DNA from: Niabella soli DSM 19437
GTDB lineage: Bacteria; Bacteroidota; Bacteroidia; Chitinophagales; Chitinophagaceae
Assembly (NCBI RefSeq): GCF_000243115.2
Contig: NZ_CP007035.1
Location: 2,356,001 to 2,420,000, forward strand
Direction of reading: 5' to 3'
Length of the DNA stretch: 64,000 bases
Under the pieces are notes generated by a model. That model was not told the origin of the DNA. It was given only the letters and a program-made list of their open reading frames with translations, and searched no databases. Each line of letters opens with the position of its first letter. Positions within the stretch are counted from its first letter, which is position 1. The translations under genes were made by a program, and so were the position numbers. Shown here piece by piece: positions 9,326 through 19,231 of this stretch.

Positions 9326-11453
9326 TAAAACGGAATGTTATTTTGTTATAAGACTGAATGGCTTTGTTATGGGCTGCATCCACTGCACCTTTTAATTTCC
9401 CCTGTGCATCTTTGCTGATGGTAATAGTGCGCCAGTCGAATGCGCCTTTTTCATAATCCATCGTAACGCCATCATCATCGTACAATTTGTAGGCTCCCGG
9501 TTTGCTTCCATATACCCTTATCTCCAGATCCACTTTTTGTCCTTTTTCGGGAGCATGCAGCAGGGGCGGCATCAGGGGTATAATACCGCCATCTTTTACA
9601 TACACGGGGATCTTATCCAGGCCAGGCGCAACGGTGATGATCTCTCCATCCCCGGCATAAGCGCCCGTATAGAAATCGTACCATTTTCCTTTGGGCAAGA
9701 TCACTTTTCTTGATTGCTGCCCGGTAAACAAAGGCGCTACCAGCAAATATTCCCCTGCCATATACTGATCCTTTACTTCTTTGGAAACGGCTTCCAGGTA
9801 GGGATTATCTTCCAGGTTCTTTTTTACCGTTGTGTTCGTTTTATTTTCAAACCCCGGCTCCAGACTCATGCCGCGAAAAACGGGCGTTCCTTCGTAATGA
9901 TATTTTGCAAACTCCGAATACCAGTAGGGCATCATACGCATCCGCAACAGGGCGAGTTCTTTTATGGGTGCCGCAACATCTGCATAAGACCAGGGTTTGG
10001 TGCCACTGGACCAGGCGTTGATCATGGCCATGGGCGAAAAGATCACGGTCTGAAAACGACGGATCCATTCTTCAGATGTTTTGGAGGCACGGGCTTCGGG
10101 CGTCCATAGTACGCCAATATACCCACTATTGATCAGCGCTGTGATAAAATCTTCATGATTATAATAATCATTATAAATAACATAAGGATAGGTATTGGCG
10201 CCCGCATTGGAAGCACGTACCAGTCCATAGGTGCGTTCATTTTTTTCTTTGAACATATCTAAACTATACCGCATGGCCAATACCCCATAGGTTTGCCGCA
10301 TTTGCTCACCGGTGAGCCCACCGGGAAAACGCGCCACATCCGGCCACAGATAATAATCATACCCATCCACCTCATCAATCTTATAACCGCTTACGCCAAT
10401 GTCCACCTGGTCTTTCTTTAACTGACCAAAGAAGATCTTCCGTGCTTCCGGAATCGTAAAATCCGGCACTTCGCCGGTCCATACCGTATGTGATCCGGTA
10501 TAAGGAGCAATCTGTTTATAGAAAGAAGCCTGTTTGGAAACATAGGGATTGATCCAGAGATTGAGACGAATATCCTTCTTCAGCATGTCTTTTACAAAAC
10601 CCGCGGGATCCGGATAGCGCTTTTTATCCCATTCAAATGTTCCAGGGTAAGCGCGGCTTTGCCAGCCGGGCTCCAATCCCACAAAGTCCAGCGGATACCC
10701 TTTCAAACGGAACGAATCCACTTCCGCTTTTACTTCATCGGAAGTGAACAGTGATTTAACACGTTGCGTAAAACCCAGCCCCCACCGGGGTGGCAGCGCA
10801 CCGCCACCGTTAAACAGGTTGTACCGCCGCACCGCATCCAAAGCGGTTGGGCCGGCAAATACGTATATTTCGGTACCGGCAGCAGGCACCAGTATTTCAA
10901 CGGCATCCGAGTACGGACGCGAGCTCCAGCTTTTATCCTCATTGCGGTTTTTCTCCACCGGCGGATGTTTGCTGTCTTTTCTTACTGCAGTGCCGGCATA
11001 TACAGTAATATATCGCGCTGTATTAATAAATACGCCGTAACCCGCGCTGGACACATAAAAAGGAACCGGCGCGTGTGTTCTGCCATTATCTTTTCCGCCA
11101 TAATGGTCCATATGCAATTGCAGGATCTTTCCCCGCTGGTACACGGTCTGAAAATTTAAGCCCAGGCCAAACAATTGCTCCTTTTCCGCCAAAGGAAACC
11201 GCAAATACGTTTTTCCATCAGTAAGGGTAGCCTGTATCTCTTCCTGTTTTAACGGAAAAGATGCTTCCCCCATTTTTTGCAAAGCAGCAAGGGAAGGAGT
11301 GGATCCGGAGGCCTTTACTAAATCATACTTTTCCGGCTGTCCGGCCACTCCTTTCCACACACCCGGCGCCACCTGCTGCCAGGTAAGTTGCTGGGCGTCT
11401 GCCTTACTTAACACAACGAGTAGAAAAAACGTTAGAATTTTTTTATAGATCAT
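9312..11453 (-). CDS. GH31 alpha-glycosidase (alpha-glucosidase/alpha-xylosidase type)
   Basis: A 713-residue secreted GH31 enzyme with a signal peptide ending near ADA (about residue 20). An N-terminal beta domain with QLFGLGLNFQTVYQRG leads to the barrel at PPRWGLGFTQR (221-231). SGYKIDEVDGYD around 355-366 is the nucleophile region, with Asp360 as the likely nucleophile. FETTYP-type anchors are replaced by lineage-specific sequence, so the sugar cleaved (glucose, xylose or galactose) is uncertain. The final residues are encoded by a tandem repeat unit, which may have replaced the original C-terminal end. A 576-bp hairpin-rich gap separates it from GH95 upstream, so it may be transcribed separately from the SusC1 operon. 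Confidence 0.85.
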   Translation of the reverse strand: MIYKKILTFFLLVVLSKADAQQLTWQQVAPGVWKGVAGQPEKYDLVKASGSTPSLAALQKMGEASFPLKQEEIQATLTDGKTYLRFPLAEKEQLFGLGLNFQTVYQRGKILQLHMDHYGGKDNGRTHAPVPFYVSSAGYGVFINTARYITVYAGTAVRKDSKHPPVEKNRNEDKSWSSRPYSDAVEILVPAAGTEIYVFAGPTALDAVRRYNLFNGGGALPPRWGLGFTQRVKSLFTSDEVKAEVDSFRLKGYPLDFVGLEPGWQSRAYPGTFEWDKKRYPDPAGFVKDMLKKDIRLNLWINPYVSKQASFYKQIAPYTGSHTVWTGEVPDFTIPEARKIFFGQLKKDQVDIGVSGYKIDEVDGYDYYLWPDVARFPGGLTGEQMRQTYGVLAMRYSLDMFKEKNERTYGLVRASNAGANTYPYVIYNDYYNHEDFITALINSGYIGVLWTPEARASKTSEEWIRRFQTVIFSPMAMINAWSSGTKPWSYADVAAPIKELALLRMRMMPYWYSEFAKYHYEGTPVFRGMSLEPGFENKTNTTVKKNLEDNPYLEAVSKEVKDQYMAGEYLLVAPLFTGQQSRKVILPKGKWYDFYTGAYAGDGEIITVAPGLDKIPVYVKDGGIIPLMPPLLHAPEKGQKVDLEIRVYGSKPGAYKLYDDDGVTMDYEKGAFDWRTITISKDAQGKLKGAVDAAHNKAIQSYNKITFRFMTAP

Positions 11454-11610
11454 AACTAAATTTCAATCGATAATACAATTTCATTGTTTGAAGGTGAATA
11501 GTGAATCAATGTCGTTTCCTTAAGCTTTTGGAACGGATCTTTTTCAAAATTGGATTGCTACTATTGTCTTTTCATTTTTATTGATGCCTTCATTTTATTT
11601 TGTTTCTTCT

Positions 11611-11707
11611 CTTACTTTTTTCAGTCGATAAAAAAGTAAGCAAAAAATCTTTTTTCCGCCGGGAGGTGAATTCCACCCCCTGTTTCGCAGCCCGGCTGGG
11701 GTGGAAT
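11611..11707. repeat. Multi-hairpin dispersed-repeat-like segment
   Basis: Arm 11611-11621 (cttacttttt plus t) is perfectly complementary to 11630-11640 with an 8-nt loop. attccacccc at 11670-11679 pairs with ggggtggaat at 11698-11707. The GC-rich, multi-stem layout in a non-coding gap resembles a dispersed intergenic repeat; no other copy is visible in the window. Confidence 0.5.
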
Positions 11708-11978
11708 CGGTTAACTCTGCGCTACAGGCCTGGTTTTGGCGCCTTTCTGCTGTTCTGTTTTTAAAAAGCTGCCTGGCGGCGTCAAAACCGCCGTTTCGCT
11801 TGATTTGCCCTTTCACTGCCCGGCGTAAATCCTTCTAAGTAACATCCGTATTAAAAAATATCAAAAAAGAACGAACTCTGAATGCTAATAAATATAATGC
11901 CCTTCTACATTCCTTATTCAATATTTCTTATTCTACATTCTCCGAAACCCGCCGCTTAAGGAAACGGTATTGAATAGT

Positions 11979-12025
11979 GAATGGGCAATGGTGAATGCCG
12001 CCTGACGATTGACCATTGCCTATTC
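11979..12025. repeat. Inverted repeat after the GH95 stop codon
   Basis: gaatgggcaatggt (11979-11992) pairs at 13 of 14 positions with accattgcctattc (12012-12025). It sits 4 bp past the GH95 stop. Similar gaatagtgaat/gcctattcact words appear at about 11490 and 54710, so this is probably a dispersed repeat that may also slow or end transcription. Confidence 0.5.
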
Positions 12026-12029
12026 ATTT

Positions 12030-14597
12030 CTACAAGGGCACGATCGTATATCGTTTTCCTTTTTCCGTTTTAAAGTCGATCGTATACCCCTTTGTCTGAT
12101 TCACTTCTACCAATCCCTTCCGGGTATTATTATCATAGAAGGTTTTGCCATAATGGGTCAGCAGTGCATTGTCTACAGCACCCGATGCCTCTACTGATTT
12201 TATCTCCAGTACTTTTACGGGTTGTAGTGTATGCAGCCTGCAAATGCCTCCTTTTTCAGCATAAATAATCGCTTTGCTTAGCCGGCTGTTGCTCCAATCG
12301 ATTGATACGTTGAAATCACCCCGGGCTCTGATACCACTGATACTTCCCTTTTTCCATACGGAAGGCAGGGCCGGCAACAGGAACAAATACCCTTCATGAC
12401 TTTGCAATAATAGTTCCGTCATGCCTGCCGTAGCGCCAAAGTTTCCATCGATCTGAAACGGAGGATGGGCATCAAATAAGTTAGGATAGGCGCCGCCGCC
12501 GCCCATTACTGCCCGTTTTTCGCGCGGGTCGATATAATGAAATGCATCACTCAGAATTTTATAGGCATGCTCCCCGTCGTGTAAACGCGCCCACCAGTTT
12601 ATTTTCCAGGCCATCGACCAACCGGTACTTACATCGCCCCGAAAGATCAATGATTGTTTGGCAGCAGCAGCCAGTTCCGGCGTTTCACTTAGGGTTATCT
12701 GGCTCCCCGGATAGAGCCCGAATAAATGCGACAAATGCCGGTGCTGGTCTTTGGGATCGTCCCAGTCCTTAAACCACTCCTGCAACTGGCCATACTGACC
12801 AATATGAAAGGGATATAATTTTTCTTTTATCGTAGAAAGCGTTGCCGCAAAAGCGGCGTCGGTTTTTAAAACAGCGGCCGCTTTGATCACATCCGTAAAT
12901 AATTCCCGGATAATAGACATATCCATCGTACTGGCCATTGCCACTTCATATTCTTTCCCGTTTACCTTCATGGTATTTTCAGGCGACGTGGATGGGTTGG
13001 TTACCCAGTAACCAGTAACCGGGTCCTTTACCAGCCAGTGCTGTAAAAACTGTGCTGCGCCTTTCATTAAAGGATAGGCCGTATTCCTGAGGAATGCTTC
13101 GTCCCCGGTATATAAATAATGCTCCCACAAATGCGTACTGAACCAGCCGCCGGCCATGGGCCAGCAGGACCAGCGCGTTTTGGCCGAGGGATCCACCCAT
13201 CCCTGCCCCCCCGGGGGTGATGTCTTTGCCCATATATCAGAATTATGATGCACCGTCCAGCCTTCCTTAATTCCATAATTAACTTTTGCCGTAACCGCAC
13301 CGTTCACCGCTAACTCCTTCATGAAATCAAACAACGGCTGATGACATTCAGAAAGATTAGTGTTTTCGGCCGGCCAGTAATTCATTTCCGTGTTGATATT
13401 AACGGTATAATTACTGCCCCAGGGCGGTTGTACCTGGTCGTTCCAGATGCCCTGTAAATTGGTAGGCTGCGATCCCGGGCGGGAGGCAGCGATCATTAAA
13501 TAGCGTCCAAACTGGTAATACAGCGTTTGCAAACCAAAATCATCGGGAGCTTTTGTAAATACTTTCAGCCGCTCATTAGTAGGCAGTTTCGCGTTTGCTG
13601 ACCTGTTCTCAATTGCAAAGGATACCCTGTTGAACAAACGCCGGTAATCGGTTGTATGATTTTGCAAAAGCCGTTCAAACGGCATCACCTGCACCCGCTG
13701 CATTGTTGCGGTTGCTTCCACATGCGGATCTTTTCCCTCTTTACCCGGCGATTTATCAAAACCATTAAAACTGGTGGCATTGGTAAGGTAAATGGTAACA
13801 GCGTTCGCGTTCGAAACAGTGAGCTGCTCATCGGCCCCGTTTACCGTTCCCTCCTGTGCTATTACTTTAACCTGTACTTCAAAATTCGTTCCTTCCCCAT
13901 TCCAATCGTCATATACCACCTGCTCTTTTTCGTACGCCCGGTTGGCCACAAATTTTGGTGCCTTGCCTTTCAACAGCAACCCGTTTTTCCCGTTCAAAGC
14001 CACTTTATATTTGAGTTTGCTGGAAAGCGCCGCAGTAAAACTGACCGCATTTTTTTTATCGGCTGTAATGCGGATCACCATTGCCTTATCCGGATAACTG
14101 ATAAACGTTTGACGGGTGTACCGGACCCCGTGCAAGGTATAATTTACAGTAGCTGTGGCGGTATGCAAATCAAGATCGCGATAATAAGCCGAAGCAATTG
14201 TATCTGCTCCCTTAAGCTTCAGCCACAGATCGGCCATAGGAAGGTATCGCGCTGAATAAGGACCATGCATTTGTTTCCATACGACAGCGGCACTGTCGTA
14301 TTGCCCGGCAAAAACCAGTTTACGTACTGCTGCCAGTATCGCAGGACCACCAGGCGTGTTGCCCGGATTAGGTGCGCCCGACCAAAGCGTATTATCATTT
14401 AGTTGGAAGCGCTCTGTACCCACGCCTCCAAACACCATTGCCCCGGTTTTGCCATTACCAAGGGGCAGCGCTTCTTCCCATATTGAAGCAGGTTTTGTAT
14501 ACCACAACTTCAATTCCTGTGACGACTGCGACCGCTGCGCTGCTACCACAACACTCATGGAAGACAGTACTACCAGTAATATACTTTTGATCATCAT
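12030..14597 (-). CDS. GH95 alpha-L-fucosidase / alpha-L-galactosidase
   Basis: An 855-residue secreted GH95 enzyme. The signal peptide (to about residue 20) is followed by [28 protein letters not shown], the family's N-terminal signature. [37 protein letters not shown] and [19 protein letters not shown] mark the catalytic (alpha/alpha)6 domain. GH95 inverts alpha-1,2-linked L-fucose or L-galactose, as found on xyloglucan, rhamnogalacturonan side chains and glycoproteins. The start lies 1 bp from the GH2 stop, so the genes are translationally tight. A tandem ATG pair (14592-14597) leaves the exact start open by one codon. Confidence 0.93.
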   Translation of the reverse strand: MMIKSILLVVLSSMSVVVAAQRSQSSQELKLWYTKPASIWEEALPLGNGKTGAMVFGGVGTERFQLNDNTLWSGAPNPGNTPGGPAILAAVRKLVFAGQYDSAAVVWKQMHGPYSARYLPMADLWLKLKGADTIASAYYRDLDLHTATATVNYTLHGVRYTRQTFISYPDKAMVIRITADKKNAVSFTAALSSKLKYKVALNGKNGLLLKGKAPKFVANRAYEKEQVVYDDWNGEGTNFEVQVKVIAQEGTVNGADEQLTVSNANAVTIYLTNATSFNGFDKSPGKEGKDPHVEATATMQRVQVMPFERLLQNHTTDYRRLFNRVSFAIENRSANAKLPTNERLKVFTKAPDDFGLQTLYYQFGRYLMIAASRPGSQPTNLQGIWNDQVQPPWGSNYTVNINTEMNYWPAENTNLSECHQPLFDFMKELAVNGAVTAKVNYGIKEGWTVHHNSDIWAKTSPPGGQGWVDPSAKTRWSCWPMAGGWFSTHLWEHYLYTGDEAFLRNTAYPLMKGAAQFLQHWLVKDPVTGYWVTNPSTSPENTMKVNGKEYEVAMASTMDMSIIRELFTDVIKAAAVLKTDAAFAATLSTIKEKLYPFHIGQYGQLQEWFKDWDDPKDQHRHLSHLFGLYPGSQITLSETPELAAAAKQSLIFRGDVSTGWSMAWKINWWARLHDGEHAYKILSDAFHYIDPREKRAVMGGGGAYPNLFDAHPPFQIDGNFGATAGMTELLLQSHEGYLFLLPALPSVWKKGSISGIRARGDFNVSIDWSNSRLSKAIIYAEKGGICRLHTLQPVKVLEIKSVEASGAVDNALLTHYGKTFYDNNTRKGLVEVNQTKGYTIDFKTEKGKRYTIVPL

Positions 14598-14598
14598 T

Positions 14599-17046
14599 TT
14601 ATAAATTTAGAAACACCACCGGGAGCTCTTCTACTTTAGCGCTGGCAACCGATCTGCCCCCATTAGCTTTAATACGGATAATGGCGCGCCCGTTGTATAA
14701 CTGCACCAGCCTTGATCCGGAGGAAGTACCTAAATCGTCCAGCAAAGTACCCTCTCCTGTTAAACCAAACCGGATCCAGTTGGCTGCATCCAGGCATTGA
14801 ATATCCTGAGCATCATACAACTTCGCTTCCAGGGTAATTATTCCGCTTTCTTCTTTAACCTTTTCCAACTTTACTTTTGCGGGCCTCCCCCATTGTTGTG
14901 TTTGATACGCAAAACTAATAGTATCTTTTACAACCAGGCGCCCCTTCCTGGCAATTACATAAGCGGTATTGGCGCCTTTTTGCAATACTACATTCCAACG
15001 CAAGCCGGCCGCCGGAAAGTCCTGGCTGTTGCGTTTTTTAGCTCCCGCCGATTTTCCGTTTATAAACAATTCTGCCTCATCACAATTGGAGTACACTTTG
15101 ATCATTTTTTCTTCCCCTTCCTTCCCCCATCGTACCGGCCAGCTATGCCCATAAATGTGCGCCATCGGCTTTTGCGCCCAGTAAGACTGAAACACATAGT
15201 AAGCTTCTTTCTTTGTGAGATCCCGTTCCACCACGCCTTTCTGATTCATGTAAGGGACGGGGTTATCGGGCCGTATAGGTGTGGAAAAATCTTTAAATAC
15301 CCATTGCGCGGTACCGGTAAGCCAGGGCATGGTTTCCTGTTCTTTTAAATGCCAGTCCATCAGGTTACAGATATAGGTCTCACTCCAATCGCCGTCCTTT
15401 GAAGCCCGCGCCGCCCCTCCGTATAAAGAAGCATCGCCCGAGCGCTCGTCCGCTGCACCCGTAGCCTTGATATTCTGCAATGCTTTATCCGGGTTTTCTG
15501 AATGCCGTCCGGCATGGCTGTCGCCACCCCACTCCACATGCAGAAAATGATCTACCGCGTCAAATTCTTTTTTTGTTACCTCTTTATATTCAGTATAAAT
15601 ACCGCGATACCAGCCCGCCCAAATAGAAGGGGAATAGACATCTACAATATCTTTACAAAAATCACAACGGCGTATCGCTGTTTTACGGGAAGCATCCAGA
15701 GAATGCGCCAGGGCATTCAGCTCCTTCATATAAGTACGGATCTTTTCTTTGTCAAACTCCGGAAAATCGCCCGGCCAGTCGTTCTCATTCCCCAGCCCCC
15801 AGATGATCACAGCGGGATGATTATAATGCTGTTGGATCATATTCATCAGCATCCGTTTTCCCTGTGCCTGGTATACAGCGCCCCCCAGTCCGCCGCGGCA
15901 CCAGGGAATCTCTTCCCATACCAATATACCCAGGCTGTCGCATAAGTTTAAAATGATGCGGGATTGCTGGTAATGTCCCAGGCGGATAAAGTTCACGCCC
16001 ATCTCCTTCATTTCGATCATTTCCTGTCGCATCAGGTCTTCTGTCATAGCAGCGGCTACTCCCGCATGGTCTTCATGGCGGTGGGTTCCCCGCAACAATA
16101 ATCGTTTTCCGTTCAATAAAAACGGACCATGTTTTTGAAACTCAAAACTGCGGAACCCAACGGGTGTAAGGGTTGTATGCGTACCGGCGCTAGTAGTAAG
16201 TGTTACTTCCAGTTTATACAAAGAAGGCGTTTCCGGCCCCCATAGTTGAGGGTTCTTCACCGGGAGATCCCCGATGGTGAGCGTGCCGTCAAAAGCCCCC
16301 AGTTCTTTTTCTGTTTTTTGAAGCGCTTTACCCTGTGGATCGAACAGCCTCAATTGTATTGTTCCCTTCTTTAACTGACCGGGGTTTGCGATGTTTAGTT
16401 TTACATTCAGGTTGCCATTTTTAATACCGGTAACAGTAGGCAAGGCAAAAACCTTATCTACATACGCGGCCGGTTCATATACCAGGTTTACATAACGATA
16501 CAACCCTCCGTACACATTAAAATCAGAAAGATCGGAGGGCATCATTTCCAGGTCGCGCGAATTATCGCAGCGAATAGAAATGGGAACCTTCCCTTTAAAT
16601 TGTTTTACCAGGCTATCCTGTTTTTTAAAAGCATTCACCGCGTCGGTAATATCCACCGTCCACTCATCATACCCCCCCACATGCGCGCCTACTTTTGTAG
16701 TGTACACATATACTTCCGTTTTTTGCCCGGCGCCTTCAAAATGCAATAGCGTTCTTCCCTTGGCGTAAGGATTCTGAACCCTTAGCTCCGTTTTATACCA
16801 CATCGGCCCCTGGTAATAATTTACGTCAGGATCCACCGCATCCCGCTCATTCGCGCAATGCGGGAGGGATACTTTTGTCCACAGGGGCAGGGCCTCGGGG
16901 TTGCCTTCTTTTACCGGCCGCACGGCTTCCCAAATGCCGCCGAGATCTTCTTTTAGAAATAACCAGCCGGAATTAAGCCTTACTGATTGTTGTCCAAACA
17001 CCTGAGCACACAAAAAGCATACTATTATGCCCAGTCTGAATTTCAT
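14599..17046 (-). CDS. GH2 beta-galactosidase-type enzyme
   Basis: An 815-residue secreted GH2 protein with a signal peptide ending FGQQ (about residue 19). The sugar-binding domain (about 50-190) carries [10 protein letters not shown] and is followed by an Ig-like domain and the barrel beginning near [10 protein letters not shown] (320-329). [10 protein letters not shown] places the acid/base at Glu421, and [11 protein letters not shown] the nucleophile at about Glu505. Beta-galactosidase is the most likely activity, though beta-glucuronidases and beta-mannosidases share this architecture. It follows the fasciclin-like lipoprotein by 9 bp and precedes GH95, so all belong to the SusC1 operon. 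Confidence 0.9.
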   Translation of the reverse strand: MKFRLGIIVCFLCAQVFGQQSVRLNSGWLFLKEDLGGIWEAVRPVKEGNPEALPLWTKVSLPHCANERDAVDPDVNYYQGPMWYKTELRVQNPYAKGRTLLHFEGAGQKTEVYVYTTKVGAHVGGYDEWTVDITDAVNAFKKQDSLVKQFKGKVPISIRCDNSRDLEMMPSDLSDFNVYGGLYRYVNLVYEPAAYVDKVFALPTVTGIKNGNLNVKLNIANPGQLKKGTIQLRLFDPQGKALQKTEKELGAFDGTLTIGDLPVKNPQLWGPETPSLYKLEVTLTTSAGTHTTLTPVGFRSFEFQKHGPFLLNGKRLLLRGTHRHEDHAGVAAAMTEDLMRQEMIEMKEMGVNFIRLGHYQQSRIILNLCDSLGILVWEEIPWCRGGLGGAVYQAQGKRMLMNMIQQHYNHPAVIIWGLGNENDWPGDFPEFDKEKIRTYMKELNALAHSLDASRKTAIRRCDFCKDIVDVYSPSIWAGWYRGIYTEYKEVTKKEFDAVDHFLHVEWGGDSHAGRHSENPDKALQNIKATGAADERSGDASLYGGAARASKDGDWSETYICNLMDWHLKEQETMPWLTGTAQWVFKDFSTPIRPDNPVPYMNQKGVVERDLTKKEAYYVFQSYWAQKPMAHIYGHSWPVRWGKEGEEKMIKVYSNCDEAELFINGKSAGAKKRNSQDFPAAGLRWNVVLQKGANTAYVIARKGRLVVKDTISFAYQTQQWGRPAKVKLEKVKEESGIITLEAKLYDAQDIQCLDAANWIRFGLTGEGTLLDDLGTSSGSRLVQLYNGRAIIRIKANGGRSVASAKVEELPVVFLNL

Positions 17047-17055
17047 AAATATTTT

Positions 17056-17748
17056 TTAATTATTATTTATATAATCCACCACGCGGTCCACCACATGTAC
17101 CGGACCGTTGGTGGAAATGATCCCGGCGGTGCGTGCCTGAACCACTTTTCCGCTTCCGATAAAATCGTTGATGCTGAATTTCATATTCTGGTCATTTACC
17201 AGGCTGAAGAACATGACACTCTTGGGATTCTTAGAGTCCGCTCCTTCTGGCAGCATCGTTTTTACCTCTATGGGCGTTGGTCCAACCGTACCGAAGGTAT
17301 AATCACCATCGACAATTAAATACAGCAACCAGTTCTTTACGGAGTCTTTGGGATAATCTTCCCATTTTTTTGCCGTTACCGCAGGAGCGCCGATGAAATG
17401 ATAGCCAAAATAACAGTCATTGGTGATCACATTTTTATTTAGCCGCAATATCGCATCATTATGCAGGAAGATAAACGTTTTATTTTTTTGAAGATAAAGA
17501 CTGGTATCAATTCCTGAATATAAGATCCCCTGGTACATTCTTTTAAAGATCGTATCGGCGGGAGTGGTTCCCAAAGCCCGGTCTTTCAGGAATTGCCAGG
17601 CCGATTTATTAATATGCGGATCCAGCACTACCGGTTCAAAGTGCCAGTCGGTCTGGCGTTCCAGCCCAAATAGTTTTTTACAGCCAGTTCCAGCAACCAA
17701 CAGACATGCAATGCTAAAAATGAATAGTATTTTATAATTTGTTTTCAT
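17056..17748 (-). CDS. Fasciclin-like domain lipoprotein in the SusE position
   Basis: A 230-residue lipoprotein: MKTNYKILF leads to the lipobox LVAGTGC with Cys near residue 23. The body resembles a single fasciclin (FAS1) fold, with TFIFLHNDAILRL-type and GPVHVVDRVVDYI segments; the latter matches the H2-motif end of FAS1 domains. FAS1 modules mediate adhesion and carbohydrate or protein binding. The gene sits between SusD1 and GH2, where other loci place SusE/SusF glycan-binding proteins, so a surface glycan-binding role is inferred. The start at 17748 is chosen over one 24 bp upstream because it gives a normal signal peptide. Confidence 0.7.
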   Translation of the reverse strand: MKTNYKILFIFSIACLLVAGTGCKKLFGLERQTDWHFEPVVLDPHINKSAWQFLKDRALGTTPADTIFKRMYQGILYSGIDTSLYLQKNKTFIFLHNDAILRLNKNVITNDCYFGYHFIGAPAVTAKKWEDYPKDSVKNWLLYLIVDGDYTFGTVGPTPIEVKTMLPEGADSKNPKSVMFFSLVNDQNMKFSINDFIGSGKVVQARTAGIISTNGPVHVVDRVVDYINNN

Positions 17749-17781
17749 AATTTTTCTTTTATTATTGTCCACAGGTAATTC

Positions 17782-19227
17782 TTAATAAGGAGGATTTTGG
17801 ACCAGCTTGTTATTTGCATCCAGTACATTCCTGTTGATGGGCCATAGAATTGTTCTGGGATCGCCAAATCCTACAGCCGGTGACCCCATTCGTGTCTGTC
17901 TATACTTCAGAATAGGGTCCATCACTTCTATTACCTTGTCTGTCCGTTCTAAATCGAACCAGCGTTTTGCCTCCATGTAGAGTTCCAGTTTCCGCTCTGC
18001 CAGGATCGCGTTCTCCATTATCGGCTGGTTGTTCAAAGAGTCAGCCCTATACGCTGCCACTCCGGCCCTTGCGCGCACCTGGTTCAACAATTTTAGCGCC
18101 GTGGGACGGTCCTCTAACTTGTTGGCAGCTTCGGCTCGGAGTAATAATATATCTGCCCAGCGATAAATGGGAAACAATATGTTTGCCTCCGCCCCGTTTG
18201 GATAGAGTTGATTCCCTTTTGCATCTAAATTGGGCGCATAGAATTTTAAAAATTTATCATGGCTCGAATTTTTAAAATCAATTGTCTGCGGCCCCCTGAT
18301 ATCGGCCGGTGTTTTGGTCCAGTAAGTCCAAACAGAGTCCTCTACCTCAAAATCGCTGTTGGTATTGCCGGCTCCTATCAAAGTAGAAACATCTGCACCT
18401 CCGTCTAAGGTCCAATCCCAATATACGCTCCATATAGATTCTTTGGTAGCGGTGGGATTAATAAAAAGATTCTTCCAGGTGGCTGTCGGCTCCAGGCTAT
18501 ATTTTTTCAGCGCTACCAGATCATCATACCAGGTTATTGCTGAGGCATAGTCTTTTTTCCACATAGCCACATCCATCAGTAATGAATAAGTAGCTCCGAT
18601 ATTTGCCTCGTACACGTTATTGAGGGAGGGGTTGGACAGGGACGCTGCCAGTTTCAGATCGCGCAAAATAACAGTGTCTATAATAATATCCTTTGAGGTT
18701 CTGGCACGATTTGGCTCAATACTAATATCATCGTAAGGCTCTGTCCAAACAGGTACATCCCCCCAAAGACGTATCAGCCAAAAATAGCATAACGCCCTGG
18801 TAGTGTAGCATTGCGCCAGGTAATGATTGATTGCTTTTTGATCAATACCTGTTTGATATTTCGCTTTTACAATGGGAATATTCTTTATCCCGAGATTGGC
18901 CCGAAGGATCGTTACATAAAAATTTGTCCAGTCAGAACCTGTAATTCCCGCGGCAAGACCATTCATGGCGTAGGAAATATTTCCATATTGCCCTACTCTT
19001 ACTTCATCAGTACGGGCATCGCCGTAGAGGGTATAGTTATTATCAAAGATAGACTGTATCCCATCGTACATGGCGGCTACTCCTCCCTTAATATCATCTT
19101 CCGACTTCCAAAAAACGTCCGCTGCAATTTCCGTCTGGGGTTTTTGATCCAAAAATTTTTTACATCCGGTTAAAGAACAGGCCAGCGCCACAAAAAACAA
19201 ACCGTAAAATATATTTTTCATATTCAT
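17782..19227 (-). CDS. SusD-like outer-membrane glycan-binding lipoprotein 1
   Basis: RagB/SusD family lid protein that sits on its SusC partner and captures oligosaccharides at the cell surface. The lipobox is LTGC, followed by KKFLDQKPQTE, the standard mature N-terminus. The C-terminal RagB/SusD region has ILLLRAEAANKL, LLNQVRARAG, ILAERKLELYMEAKRWFDLER and a terminal WPINRNVLDANNKLVQNPPY. The start at 19227 follows the SusC1 stop by 4 bp; an in-frame ATG at 19221 is also possible. TPR-like helices around 130-250 are typical of the family. Confidence 0.93.
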   Translation of the reverse strand: MNMKNIFYGLFFVALACSLTGCKKFLDQKPQTEIAADVFWKSEDDIKGGVAAMYDGIQSIFDNNYTLYGDARTDEVRVGQYGNISYAMNGLAAGITGSDWTNFYVTILRANLGIKNIPIVKAKYQTGIDQKAINHYLAQCYTTRALCYFWLIRLWGDVPVWTEPYDDISIEPNRARTSKDIIIDTVILRDLKLAASLSNPSLNNVYEANIGATYSLLMDVAMWKKDYASAITWYDDLVALKKYSLEPTATWKNLFINPTATKESIWSVYWDWTLDGGADVSTLIGAGNTNSDFEVEDSVWTYWTKTPADIRGPQTIDFKNSSHDKFLKFYAPNLDAKGNQLYPNGAEANILFPIYRWADILLLRAEAANKLEDRPTALKLLNQVRARAGVAAYRADSLNNQPIMENAILAERKLELYMEAKRWFDLERTDKVIEVMDPILKYRQTRMGSPAVGFGDPRTILWPINRNVLDANNKLVQNPPY

Positions 19228-19231
19228 TGCT

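Larger units (their letters stand above)
11454..12029. other. 576-bp gene-free gap between GH95 and GH31
   Basis: No convincing gene. It holds a perfect 11-bp hairpin (11611-11621 with 11630-11640), a 10-bp inverted repeat attccacccc/ggggtggaat (11670-11679, 11698-11707) overlapping a competing gccggg/cccggc pair, and a further inverted repeat next to the GH95 stop. A 73-codon minus-strand open frame at 11595-11816 lies wholly over these hairpins and looks accidental. I found no clear promoter for GH31 here. Confidence 0.6.

Noticed and set aside
11595-11816. 73-codon minus-strand frame between GH95 and GH31
   Set aside because: It runs over the hairpin repeats and reads as repeat-derived sequence with no signal peptide or domain.
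13656-14255. Long plus-strand open frame (199 codons) opposite GH95
   Set aside because: It lies entirely antisense to a well-conserved GH95 gene and shows no recognisable protein; the same applies to 32199-32798 opposite GH36 and 34301-34552 opposite the six-hairpin gene.
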